From Hahella ganghwensis DSM 17046 (GTDB lineage Bacteria > Pseudomonadota > Gammaproteobacteria > Pseudomonadales > Oleiphilaceae): 64,000 nt of DNA. The notes under the pieces were generated by a model. It made no database searches. It was not told the DNA's origin and saw nothing but the letters and a program-made list of their open reading frames with translations. The stretch covers positions 1-64,000 of the forward strand of contig NZ_AQXX01000124.1 in assembly GCF_000376785.1 (NCBI RefSeq). The letters run 5' to 3'. The number at the start of each line of letters is the position of its first letter. Position 1 is the stretch's first letter. A program made the position numbers and the translations under genes. Positions 1-11,600 of this stretch are shown here, in pieces.

Positions 1-316
1 TCAGTTGATAAAAGCCCATGGCTTTGTTGGCAGCATGAGTCGAAAGGGGAACTGCTGGGATAACGCGGTAGTGGAGAGCTTCTTCGGTAGCCTGAAGCAA
101 GAACGGATTCAATGGCACCACTACCAGACTCGACGAGAAGCACAGCAAGATGTGTTGCATTACATCACGATGTTCTACAACAGCTTTCGGCTACATTCAT
201 ATTTGGATTACCAAAGCCCGAATCAATATGAAACGGCCTGGAAAGAATTACGAGAAGTTGCTTAACTGGGTTGTCACAAATCAGTTGACCACGTCAGTTC
301 TATTAGGCCACGTCAT
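1..316 (+). mobile_element. Right end of an IS3-family insertion sequence (partial)
   Basis: The window opens inside an IS3-family element; only the 3-prime part of the transposase and the right end remain visible. The exact right terminus is not certain. After the transposase stop there are two similar decamers, GACCACGTCA (287-296) and GGCCACGTCA (307-316), and the interrupted ATPase gene resumes on the other side. The left end and any target duplication lie outside the window. Confidence 0.6.
2..265 (+). CDS. IS3-family transposase OrfB, C-terminal fragment
   Basis: Frame is open from the window edge, so this is the C-terminal part of a DDE integrase-type transposase. The segment with GFVGSMSRKGNCWDN, AVVESFFGSLKQE, the tyrosine/arginine stretch and the final FYNSFRLHSYLDYQSPNQYE is the classic C-terminus of IS3-group OrfB, and the E of VVESFF is the third catalytic acidic residue. 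It cuts and joins DNA during transposition. The first methionine-like start in frame (TTG at 5) is not the real start; the upstream part is outside the window. Confidence 0.9.
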   Translation, partial: QLIKAHGFVGSMSRKGNCWDNAVVESFFGSLKQERIQWHHYQTRREAQQDVLHYITMFYNSFRLHSYLDYQSPNQYETAWKELREVA

Positions 317-924
317 TCCGGTAAAAGAGCTGAAATAGATGATGGGATACCTGAAGGTAATGTTGTATCCATACAATGGAATTGGTCGGGAGCTAAGGCG
401 TTGACGCAAGCCGTTAAATAGTTTTTCGCTTGAGCGGTTGTAGCGTTGTCTGGTAGATCTTCTAAGAATTCTGGATATTCGTTCTCAACAATATTTCTAG
501 CTTGAGCCGCAGTTCTCATGCTCCGAAAGTTTTCGTTTATACCTTCCTCTCTATACTTCTCTTCAATTGGTGCTAATTTAGATACTAGAAGCTCAAGTCC
601 ATCAGACTTGGTATAGTTTGCAGTTAAAGTTAATTCCCCTCCGTAAATCAGAGGCATAAGTTTTGTTCTATGTTCTGATTTCAGTCGATTTAAATCTCCA
701 TTCCTTACATCGCTATACTTCACGATAAAAGATATAGGCTGTGTCTCATCGTAAAATACTGCTGATGGTATATATTTAGGTCTATTAAGCGAATGCACCA
801 GCGCCTGAAGCACAGTTGATTTCCCGGCATTATTTTCGCCTACCAAGCAAGAAAATGATTTTGGTTCGAACTTCTCGCCTTTTAGGCCTTTAAAATTCTT
901 AATTTCTATGCTGCTAATTTTCAT
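313..924 (-). CDS. OLD-like AAA ATPase, N-terminal fragment truncated by the IS element
   Basis: The protein starts MKISSIEIKNFKGLKG and has a Walker A motif GENNAGKST at about residues 28-36, the N-terminus typical of OLD/RecF/SMC-like ABC ATPases (overcoming-lysogenization-defect nucleases and related defence ATPases). Only 203 residues remain. The signature motif, Walker B and any TOPRIM nuclease domain are missing, and the frame ends in a few residues next to the IS3 end. A weak GGAAA lies upstream of the ATG at 924. It is almost surely inactive. Whether it was an OLD nuclease, a Gabija GajA-like protein or another AAA-ATPase cannot be decided from this fragment. Confidence 0.75.
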   Translation of the reverse strand: MKISSIEIKNFKGLKGEKFEPKSFSCLVGENNAGKSTVLQALVHSLNRPKYIPSAVFYDETQPISFIVKYSDVRNGDLNRLKSEHRTKLMPLIYGGELTLTANYTKSDGLELLVSKLAPIEEKYREEGINENFRSMRTAAQARNIVENEYPEFLEDLPDNATTAQAKNYLTACVNALAPDQFHCMDTTLPSGIPSSISALLPE

Positions 925-974
925 TAAATTTGTTTCCGATCAAAATTAAGCTGCCTATGATTTGAAGTTCTAAA

Positions 975-1026
975 TGAGTGTCCGCTTTAGGGTGCTCTAT
1001 CACCATACTGAGTGTCCGCTTTGGGT
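975..1026. repeat. Two direct copies of TGAGTGTCCGCTTTRGGGT-like sequence
   Basis: An 18-19 bp sequence, TGAGTGTCCGCTTT followed by AGGGT or GGGT, occurs at 975-993 and again at 1009-1026, 34 bp apart. It lies between the start of the truncated ATPase gene and the end of pilU. Its position next to an IS scar suggests remnants of IS ends or of a small dispersed repeat. Confidence 0.55.
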
Positions 1027-1056
1027 CGAAAACAGCCTTTCAAAATCCCCTCTCTC

Positions 1057-2151
1057 TCACCCATCACTCAACCCAATATGACTCTCCACCGGCGCCCCCT
1101 CCAACCGCATCTTGATCGCCAGGTTATTCCTGGAATCCGCATTATCCAGTCCGACTTCCCGGGTGATTTTGCCCTGGTGAATCAGTTCCAGCAGGGACTG
1201 ATCGAAGGTCTTCATGCCCTGGTCGGTGCTTTTTTCCATGACTTCGTGGATGCTGTCGATGTCGCCTTTGTCAATGAGGTCTTTGATATAGGGACTGGCC
1301 AGTAGCATCTCGACGGCAGGGATGCGTTTGCCGTCTTTTCCGGTCAGTAGTCGTTGGGAAATGATGGCGCGCAGGTGTAGGGACAGGTCCATTAGTAGTT
1401 CCGCATGAGCTGACTCGGGGAAGAAATTGACGATTCTTCGCAGGGCTTTATCTGCGTTACTGGCGTGGAGTGTGGACAGGCATAGGTGGCCGGTTTCGGC
1501 ATAGGTAATGGCCTGTTGCATGGTCTCCTGGTCGCGGATTTCTCCCAGCATGATAACGTCCGGTGATTCGCGCATGGCGCGGCGTAGGGCATGGCTGAAC
1601 GAGTGGGTATCGACCCCCACCTCACGCTGATTAACGATGGAGCGTCGGTGCTGGTGGAGGTATTCGATTGGGTCTTCAATGGTCAGTATGTGCCCGGTCT
1701 TGTGCAGATTGCGGTATTCAATCATCGACGCCAGCGTTGTCGATTTGCCAGAGCCGGTGGTACCAACCACCAGAATCAATCCACGGGGCTCCATCACCAA
1801 TTGATTAAGCATTGGCGGCAGGTTCAACGTTTCAATGGTGGGGATGTCTGAGGTGATATAGCGGATGACCAGCGCCACTTCATTGCGCTGCATAAAGACA
1901 TTCAGGCGGAAGCGTCCAAGCTGATCAACGGTGACGGCCAGATCAAGTTCAAGTTCTTTTTCGAACTCGGCTCGCTGTCGATCGTTCATCACGGAGTACG
2001 CCAGTTTCTTGGTGACGCCGGGGTTCAGCGCGTGCTGGGTGATTTGGGACGTCACCCCTTCCACCTTCAAAGCTACCGGTGCGCCAGTGGAGAAGTAGAG
2101 GTCTGAAGCCCGCTTCTCCACCATGGCTTTCAGATAGGGTAAAAGCTCCAT
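1057..2151 (-). CDS. pilU: PilU-like type IV pilus retraction ATPase
   Basis: A 364-residue PilT/PilU-family secretion ATPase, a cytoplasmic hexameric motor that depolymerises type IV pili and supports twitching, surface sensing and DNA uptake. The N-terminal PAS-like N2 domain (about 1-100) starts MELLPYLKAMVEKRASDLYF. Walker A GTTGSGKST lies at about 130-138, then ILTIEDPIEYLHQH (Asp box) and DVIMLGEIRDQETM (Walker B). PilU rather than PilT is chosen because of the start, the length and the long C-terminal tail. It follows the coiled-coil gene by 15 bp and is probably co-transcribed with it. pilT is not adjacent, which is unusual since pilT and pilU are normally neighbours. Confidence 0.85.
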   Translation of the reverse strand: MELLPYLKAMVEKRASDLYFSTGAPVALKVEGVTSQITQHALNPGVTKKLAYSVMNDRQRAEFEKELELDLAVTVDQLGRFRLNVFMQRNEVALVIRYITSDIPTIETLNLPPMLNQLVMEPRGLILVVGTTGSGKSTTLASMIEYRNLHKTGHILTIEDPIEYLHQHRRSIVNQREVGVDTHSFSHALRRAMRESPDVIMLGEIRDQETMQQAITYAETGHLCLSTLHASNADKALRRIVNFFPESAHAELLMDLSLHLRAIISQRLLTGKDGKRIPAVEMLLASPYIKDLIDKGDIDSIHEVMEKSTDQGMKTFDQSLLELIHQGKITREVGLDNADSRNNLAIKMRLEGAPVESHIGLSDG

Positions 2152-2166
2152 AACACTATCCTGATT

Positions 2167-3135
2167 TCATCCTGACTTCAGAAAAGGCAGGTCCAGCCAG
2201 AGTTCAATCACCCCAACCCGAGGTTTCTTGGCGGAATAGTTGACGTAGGAACGGGTGATAATTTTAGTGTTGTCAGATTCAGGATATCCGAGCCCCTTAA
2301 GCGCATCGGTAATGTCCCCTGCAAGCGCTTTGGCTTCTGCTTCATCTTCACTGTGGAAGAATCGTACCTCGTGCTTACCTACAGCCGAGGTTTCACGATC
2401 TTCCGCAGGGACAATATATCCCTTCTCTTTCAGCACCTGGGAGAGTTCTTCCGCCTGGCCTTTGGTAGCGCTGGAAAACTGGAAGAAGACAGTTGTTTTA
2501 TTCCGCTCCCTGAACTGTTTGTTGACCTGAGTGGTTTCTGTGATCACTGAAGAAATCGCATTCCCACGGGTTTCAGAGCTATCAACATTCATCTCGGAAC
2601 TGGTGGTTTCTGTACCGGCGATGGAGTTCAACTGGTCAACCTGCTGAGCCAGCGATTGCAACTGGCCGGAGAGCTTTCCAAAATTTTCCACCAGCGGTTT
2701 GACTTCCGTGGAATACAACGCCACCAGATTACGCGCATCCACATTCAAGGAGTTCACTTTGAGAATGGTTTCGTCCAACTGGGAGGCCTGGGGCTCAAAA
2801 TCCTTGATCTTCTTGTCCAGATCCAGCACTACCTCGTTCGCCTGTTTAGCCAGAATCCGCGATTCCACAATCAGGCCTTCGATTTCTTTACGCTTCTCTT
2901 TGATATCCGCCACGATGGATTCATCGATTTCGGCTCGGATTTCCGCTTTAATTTCGGCCTTGATATCCGACACGATATCCCAGCTGACAAAGCCGAGGGT
3001 TGCGATGACAGTGGTGCCAATGGTGGCATACACCCGAAATAACGCCGGCCTGACCCGTGCAGTCACCTTGTCAGATAACTGACGTTCGAGGAGCTCCAGC
3101 TTGTCCTCGTCCATCATCCCATCCTCTCCCTTCAA
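2167..3135 (-). CDS. Membrane-anchored coiled-coil protein with alpha/beta C-terminal domain
   Basis: 322 residues of unknown function. A short basic N-terminus precedes one probable membrane helix (about 35-52, YATIGTTVIATLGFVSW). A long charged helical region (about 55-175) begins with repeats of DIKAEIKAEIRAEI and is predicted by eye to form a coiled coil. The C-terminal third (about 215-320) has the mix of short strands and helices seen in LytR_C-like or SPOR-like envelope domains, but I cannot assign it. It lies in a minus-strand run with two upstream small genes and pilU downstream. It could be an envelope partner of the pilus machine or simply share the operon. Confidence 0.7.
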   Translation of the reverse strand: MKGEDGMMDEDKLELLERQLSDKVTARVRPALFRVYATIGTTVIATLGFVSWDIVSDIKAEIKAEIRAEIDESIVADIKEKRKEIEGLIVESRILAKQANEVVLDLDKKIKDFEPQASQLDETILKVNSLNVDARNLVALYSTEVKPLVENFGKLSGQLQSLAQQVDQLNSIAGTETTSSEMNVDSSETRGNAISSVITETTQVNKQFRERNKTTVFFQFSSATKGQAEELSQVLKEKGYIVPAEDRETSAVGKHEVRFFHSEDEAEAKALAGDITDALKGLGYPESDNTKIITRSYVNYSAKKPRVGVIELWLDLPFLKSG

Positions 3136-3167
3136 TATGTCGGCGTGAGGTCTGGAAGAGCCCAGGT

Positions 3168-3416
3168 TTAAAGTCCGACGCCAAGCTTCTTCATAAGGTT
3201 CAATGCCGATTTGGCATGATTGGCCACTTTGACCACTTTCTGGTTTTCATCAGTGGCGTCATTGACGTCCTTGATCATGCTGTGCAGCTCTTTGAGTTCA
3301 TCGTCATTGAATGCACTGCGCAACTGGGGCTTGGACATGGGCAGGGAGTTACTGACATCGTTGGCGATATCTGAAATCTCAGAACCAAATTCATCTCTCA
3401 GATCGTTCAGGCTCAT
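3168..3416 (-). CDS. Small acidic helical protein, unknown
   Basis: 82 residues, starting MSLNDLRDEFGSEISD, with no signal peptide or membrane segment and a mostly helical composition. GGAGAG stands just upstream of the ATG at 3416. It sits 15 bp after the stop of the lipoprotein gene and 32 bp before the coiled-coil gene, so it is probably translated from the same mRNA. I do not recognise the family. Confidence 0.6.
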   Translation of the reverse strand: MSLNDLRDEFGSEISDIANDVSNSLPMSKPQLRSAFNDDELKELHSMIKDVNDATDENQKVVKVANHAKSALNLMKKLGVGL

Positions 3417-3431
3417 GGCGGCTCTCCTCCG

Positions 3432-3989
3432 TTAGAATCCTGCGCTTTTAAGGGAACTTGCAATAAAGGTGGTGACACCGGGGGGAATGGGAACCAGACT
3501 GCCAACTTCTTTCAGGGCTGACTTCTGCAGGGAGGATACGGCACTCGCACTGGCCAGCAGGTCAGTGAGGCTTTCATTGGCTTCCAGGGTATTCTTGACG
3601 TTTTGGGAAATGATCTTGCGCATGCTGTCCGCTTCGGTCTTGATTTTCTTGCGGACTTCAGAGCGAATCAGCACCGCCAGGCCGGCCACATCTTCTTGCT
3701 GGCTATAACTCAGCGCAGCCGTTGAGGACAGGCCTTTTTTGCTTCGATAGGTGGCATCCGCTTTGGCATAGACATTGGACCATCGCTCATCCAGCATGTT
3801 GTAGGCAGATTCTTCCCAGGCCTCCACCATCGCCAGACCATTGTCGCCAATCGTCGTGATCCCCTTGGACACCTGACGGTTTACGTCTATCGCCGCCTGA
3901 GGCACGCTCACGCAGCCAACGTTAACTCCCAACACAAAACAAACAACCAGACCAACCAGAACCTTGAAGGCTATTTCCCTGTTCATCAC
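3432..3989 (-). CDS. Putative lipoprotein, unknown
   Basis: 185 residues. The N-terminus MMNREIAFKVLVGLVVCFVLG leads to a lipobox-like VNVGC with cysteine near residue 26, so it is probably exported and lipidated. The rest is helical and polar, with no recognised domain. It is the first gene of the minus-strand run that continues through the 82-residue protein, the coiled-coil protein and pilU. The run starts 115 bp downstream of norD, so read-through from the nor operon is possible but not shown. Confidence 0.65.
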   Translation of the reverse strand: MMNREIAFKVLVGLVVCFVLGVNVGCVSVPQAAIDVNRQVSKGITTIGDNGLAMVEAWEESAYNMLDERWSNVYAKADATYRSKKGLSSTAALSYSQQEDVAGLAVLIRSEVRKKIKTEADSMRKIISQNVKNTLEANESLTDLLASASAVSSLQKSALKEVGSLVPIPPGVTTFIASSLKSAGF

Positions 3990-4104
3990 CGTATTCCCGG
4001 GTATTGGTGACTGCGCGACGCACAGTGTCGATTATTCCGGACTGCTTCATTGCTAAAGCTAGCTCATCTCGAGAAATCCGCAAGATCGCGCCGCAGTACG
4101 ACTG

Positions 4105-5943
4105 CTACATGCCAGCCAATAATGCGTACAACCTGGGAAGCTCTGCGGGGAGTTGTTCGATATTACTGACCAGGGCGTAACCTTTTCTGCCAAAGAGATA
4201 GGGCAAGTATTCATTCGCTTCATTATCAACCGTGATACAGAATGGCACTAATCCCTGCCGACGGGCTTCAAAAATTGCCTGCCGGGTATCTTCCAGGCCA
4301 TACCGTCCTTCATACAGATCAAGATCATTTGGCTTTCCGTCTGTCAGTATCAGTAACAGCCGACGTGAGGCGTGCTGATCTTGCAAAATCGTGGTGGACT
4401 GCCTTATTGCGGCTCCGATGCGCGTGTAATACCCAGGTTTCAGCGCCCTGATTCGCCCTCTGACCACATCGGTGTAAGGCTCCGAAAAATTCTTGATCAT
4501 ATTGAATCTGATATGCTGACGCCGCCGGGAGGAAAAACCATAAAGCGAAAACCGGTCCCCCACACTGTCCAGTGCTTCGGCAAACAACAGCATCGCATCA
4601 CTGATAACATCAATGACTCTACGATGATTATCCACATAGGCGTCCGTCGACATGGAAAGGTCTGCCAGCAACAGGCAATCCAGATCCCGCAATTTACCGG
4701 TAAAACGGCGATACATGGGACGGTCTGTTGTACTCCCTGTTTTTCGGTCGGCACAGAACTCCTGCCAGCGATCCAGCTCGACCTCATCTCCGTCCGACTG
4801 GTTGCGCTGCCAGTATCTCAAGGGTCTGAGCTGCTCGAACTGCGCGCGAACACCCTGCACCTTTGTTCTTAGATTGTCGGGAATCGCACCACCTTCGGTA
4901 GCCTGAACCAACATGGGCTGCAGGCAGCAATGGTCTTTCAGCAGCTCTTGCTGACGATAGTCCCATTCGGGCAACCAGATTCCCGGACCGAGAGGTGTGT
5001 CGTCCTCCGCTGCGGACGGTAGATCGAGATCAATACGGATACGCTTTTTACCGCCATACTCCTGCCGAGAAAGACTTAAATGATCCAGGTCCCTGGCGAT
5101 TCGTTCCACATCCTCATCAGGACCGTCGTCAGCCGTACGATCCATCTGCAGATATTCCGACCAACTAAACAGGTTTTCCAGACGAAACACGAGCAATCCT
5201 TTATCACCATCATGCTCATCCACATAACGGCCTGCCGCTTTACCCGCGCTTTGCTGTACCTGATCTTCTCCGGGTTCGACATCCGGCGCGGAATCAGTTC
5301 CCTGACGTGGCGGCGCCTCCCCCCACTGCCGTAAAGAGGGATAAAGCCAGAAAGGCACCGGTAGCAGCCCAGCCAGATCACTGGCGGTTATGCAGGGTTG
5401 TGTCGGGTCATGCAAAGTCTTGAGAAGTAAGGCTTCCAAAGGCTGCAGCGGTGCGGGTAGATGCTCTTTCGCAAGCCTGAGAGGAAGATAGGCCTGGAGC
5501 AGCCTCCGGTAGCGACCCGCCATCACGGGATAGCTCCTTATTAACCGCCCAATACGGGCGCAGGCATCTGTTACCCAGTCCTCCGCCTGAGGCGGCTGTG
5601 CCGCCACTGCGGCCAATAACAGATACAGCTCCCGGTTGAGATCCCGGTCCGGATACACGGCAATGGTCGCAGGTAACGCCAGGACTTCAGAATCGAGGGA
5701 CGGGAGCGACATTTTCAGTTGACTGCCCGCAACCCGCTGCATCAAAGTTCTTGGCAGCTTTACCGGCCGTTCGACGGCCGCTTCGAGACGAACGCCCCTG
5801 TCTCCTCCCATGGCCCGGAAAACAATACCGAGTTCCTTTGTGAGATCCTCCAATGCCACTTCGGCATGCCGAAATTGCTGATCAGTATAGCGGGTGGCCA
5901 CCTTATGCCACAGGTTACCCACCCACTCTTCGACTTCAAACAC
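4105..5943 (-). CDS. norD: NorD, VWA-domain nitric oxide reductase maturation protein
   Basis: About 612 residues, matching NorD of pseudomonads. NorD is required to activate the NorCB nitric oxide reductase and works with the MoxR-type ATPase NorQ/NirQ. The C-terminal 180 residues form a von Willebrand A domain with a MIDAS site (DLSMS, the threonine of YTRIG, and TDGKPND). The N-terminus FEVEEWVGNLWHKV is typical. I chose the GTG at 5943, two bases after the norB stop (5946-5948), because it gives the usual family start. An ATG at 6015 exists but would overlap norB by 70 bp. NorB, NorC and NirQ precede it on the same strand. Confidence 0.9.
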   Translation of the reverse strand: MFEVEEWVGNLWHKVATRYTDQQFRHAEVALEDLTKELGIVFRAMGGDRGVRLEAAVERPVKLPRTLMQRVAGSQLKMSLPSLDSEVLALPATIAVYPDRDLNRELYLLLAAVAAQPPQAEDWVTDACARIGRLIRSYPVMAGRYRRLLQAYLPLRLAKEHLPAPLQPLEALLLKTLHDPTQPCITASDLAGLLPVPFWLYPSLRQWGEAPPRQGTDSAPDVEPGEDQVQQSAGKAAGRYVDEHDGDKGLLVFRLENLFSWSEYLQMDRTADDGPDEDVERIARDLDHLSLSRQEYGGKKRIRIDLDLPSAAEDDTPLGPGIWLPEWDYRQQELLKDHCCLQPMLVQATEGGAIPDNLRTKVQGVRAQFEQLRPLRYWQRNQSDGDEVELDRWQEFCADRKTGSTTDRPMYRRFTGKLRDLDCLLLADLSMSTDAYVDNHRRVIDVISDAMLLFAEALDSVGDRFSLYGFSSRRRQHIRFNMIKNFSEPYTDVVRGRIRALKPGYYTRIGAAIRQSTTILQDQHASRRLLLILTDGKPNDLDLYEGRYGLEDTRQAIFEARRQGLVPFCITVDNEANEYLPYLFGRKGYALVSNIEQLPAELPRLYALLAGM

Positions 5944-5945
5944 GG

Positions 5946-7819
<1,874 letters not shown>

Positions 7820-7931
7820 GACCTTCTCCCTGGAGTAGACTCAAATGGATACTGAGGATTTTTTTACTGCCTTTTTTAGTACTGAAAATTGCTTGCCGAC
7901 CAACATACTAATGACCACAAGGGCGATAAAA

Positions 7932-7945
7932 TTGACTGAAATCAA
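7932..7945 (-). promoter_or_regulatory. FNR/DNR-type box upstream of norC
   Basis: TTGAC-TGAA-ATCAA matches the TTGAT-N4-ATCAA consensus of FNR/ANR/DNR-type regulators in nine of ten half-site bases. It lies between nirQ and norC, about 113 bp upstream of the norC start. In pseudomonads norCB is activated by the NO-responsive regulator DNR from such a site. No DNR-type gene is adjacent here. Confidence 0.75.
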
Positions 7946-8026
7946 TTGGTCCGGCATCTTTCGTCCGACTACCTCCTTAGAGGTATCAGCGTTCTTATTG
8001 ATATCAGCCCCCTATTTGTATTAGCT

Positions 8027-8821
8027 CTAGGTATGGCCGAAATGGATATCAATGATCTGCCTCAGAGCGTCCGCAGTTTTAACGTCATCTGTTAGTGGCT
8101 CTACCATGCAGGCCTGACATGCCTGCATCGGATCCAGACCACTGGAAATCAATCTCGCGGCATAAATCAGCAACCGTGTCGATGCTGCCTCTTCCAGATC
8201 ATGTTGCTCCAGTCTTCGCAGTGCCTGCCCAAGATCTACAATGCGTCTGGCAAGAAGCTTATCCACCTGCCCCTCGGTCTCTACGACCTGGGCTTCAATG
8301 TCCGGCGCAGGATAATCCAGGCTGATCCCCACAAACCGTTGTCTGGTGCTGGGCTTCATCCCTTTGAGAATATTCTGGTAACCCGGGTTGTATGACACCA
8401 CCAACATAAAGTTCTCGCCGGCCTCAAGCATTTCACCGGTACGTTCCAGGGGGAGAATTCGACGATCATCAGCAAGTGGGTGAAGAACGACAGTGGTATC
8501 TTTACGGGCTTCAATGACTTCATCCAGATAGCAAATCGCCCCTTCTCTGACCGACCTGGTTAGCGGGCCGTCCTGCCAGAAGGTGCCATCGCCACTGATC
8601 AGATGACGCCCGACCAAGTCAGCGGCAGTCAGGTCATCATGGCAGGCGACCGTGTACAGCTCGCGACTAAGACGATGAGCCATGTATTGAATAAACCGGG
8701 TTTTTCCACAACCGGTAGGTCCCTTTACCAGTACTGGCAGGCAATGCCTGGCGGCATGTTCGAACAGCGCCACCTCACCACCCTGCGCAAGATAATAGGG
8801 TCCCTCACCAATGTTTTTCAT
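8027..8821 (-). CDS. nirQ: NirQ/NorQ, MoxR-type AAA+ ATPase
   Basis: 264 residues, the family length. It has Walker A GPTGCGKT (34-41), Walker B ICYLDE (about 96-101) and the sensor segment VVSYNPGYQN. It is a cytoplasmic AAA+ chaperone that works with NorD (VWA partner) to activate nitric oxide reductase, and in pseudomonads also influences nitrite reductase. AAGGAGGT lies eight bases before the ATG. It is divergent from the nirS arm; the perfect FNR/DNR palindrome at 8923-8936 lies 102 bp upstream. norC follows on the same strand after a 207 bp gap that carries its own box. Confidence 0.93.
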   Translation of the reverse strand: MKNIGEGPYYLAQGGEVALFEHAARHCLPVLVKGPTGCGKTRFIQYMAHRLSRELYTVACHDDLTAADLVGRHLISGDGTFWQDGPLTRSVREGAICYLDEVIEARKDTTVVLHPLADDRRILPLERTGEMLEAGENFMLVVSYNPGYQNILKGMKPSTRQRFVGISLDYPAPDIEAQVVETEGQVDKLLARRIVDLGQALRRLEQHDLEEAASTRLLIYAARLISSGLDPMQACQACMVEPLTDDVKTADALRQIIDIHFGHT

Positions 8822-8922
8822 CAGTGTTTACCTCCTTGATTTTCAGTGACACACCCTACCTCATCCGCCTGAGATCAGCCTGTACCTCCAATGGGGTATA
8901 CGGGCCTGTAGTGGGAAATTAA

Positions 8923-8936
8923 TTGATCCGAATCAA
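8923..8936. promoter_or_regulatory. Perfect FNR/DNR-type box between nirQ and the nirS arm
   Basis: TTGAT-CCGA-ATCAA is an exact match to the TTGAT-N4-ATCAA consensus. It is centred between the divergent starts of nirQ (8821, minus) and the small cytochrome gene (9014, plus), 78 bp from the latter. It could serve both promoters; the distance suits activation of the rightward nir transcript. Confidence 0.85.
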
Positions 8937-9013
8937 CTTTACACAAGCATCACTCACCTAACCTCATCGTGCCTACGAATCTTAAATACCGTCCGAAATA
9001 AGGGGCACACCTC

Positions 9014-9325
9014 ATGAAATTGATCAAGATATCCGTAGTTACTTCAATTCTCCTTTCCACTCTACTTTCAACTCCGTTAATGGCAGCTGATGCCGCGGCA
9101 GGAAAAGCCAAAGCGGCGACCTGTGCAGGCTGTCATGGCCAGGAAGGCATCAGCGGAAATGACTTATGGCCCAATCTGGCCGGGCAGAAAAAAGGTTATC
9201 TGGAAAAACAATTGAAGGCTTTCCGCGACGGCACCCGGAATGATCCGATGATGACCAGCATGACCAAATCTCTGTCGGATGAAGATATCGCCAATCTTGC
9301 CATCTACTACAGCCAAATTAAGTGA
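9014..9325 (+). CDS. Periplasmic small cytochrome c, probable electron donor to NirS
   Basis: 103 residues. The signal peptide ends about at MAA-DAAAG, followed by heme motif CAGCH (C37, C40, H41) and the segment WPNLAGQKKGYLEKQLKAFRDGTRNDPMM, typical of the cytochrome c4/c553-like class, with the Met ligand in that stretch. Its place in front of nirS suggests it feeds electrons to nitrite reductase, the role NirM (c551) or c4 proteins play elsewhere. It is not a clear c551, so I give no symbol. Confidence 0.9.
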   Translation: MKLIKISVVTSILLSTLLSTPLMAADAAAGKAKAATCAGCHGQEGISGNDLWPNLAGQKKGYLEKQLKAFRDGTRNDPMMTSMTKSLSDEDIANLAIYYSQIK

Positions 9326-9419
9326 CCTTGCTGCAAAGAGGAAGAACTTCACTGAATACTCGCGCCATAAAAGAGGGACCGCTTCGTTATTTTTGGGGAG
9401 GTCTCACCATTTGACATAA

Positions 9420-11177
<1,758 letters not shown>

Positions 11178-11228
11178 CCGACCACTCCGGAGGGCAACCT
11201 CCGGAGCACCTCAACGGCCGGAGACCTT

Positions 11229-11600
11229 ATGCTCAAGCAAAACGGGATCAGAGTTAACCGGAACAGCCTGCGTGGCAGGGTGGTTCTGGCATGCCCAATG
11301 GCCGTACTGATGATCTGTTTCCACGGAACCGCCCTCGCTTCCGAGGCGGCTGCGCTGGTAAATCTGGTCAGGCAGGACTGCGGCTCCTGCCATGGTTACC
11401 ACCTGAACGGCGGTCTTGGCCCTTCCCTGCGCCCTCAACAAATAGCGCAGTTCAGTACAGAAGCGCTCAGCAACATCATTAAATACGGAAAACCAGGCAC
11501 GGCCATGCCCCCCTGGAAAAACCTGCTGGACGATACCAACATCAATCGGATCAGTCAGGGCCTGAAAGATGGACTTTTTATTGAAGAGGACTCCCCATGA
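11229..11600 (+). CDS. nirC: NirC, c-type cytochrome of the nir operon
   Basis: 123 residues with an N-terminal export signal ending near ALA-SEA and one heme motif CGSCH (C51, C54, H55). NirC is a periplasmic monoheme cytochrome found next to nirF and implicated in electron transfer during heme d1 maturation or to NirS. Its stop overlaps the nirF start by four bases (ATGA). Confidence 0.93.
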   Translation: MLKQNGIRVNRNSLRGRVVLACPMAVLMICFHGTALASEAAALVNLVRQDCGSCHGYHLNGGLGPSLRPQQIAQFSTEALSNIIKYGKPGTAMPPWKNLLDDTNINRISQGLKDGLFIEEDSP

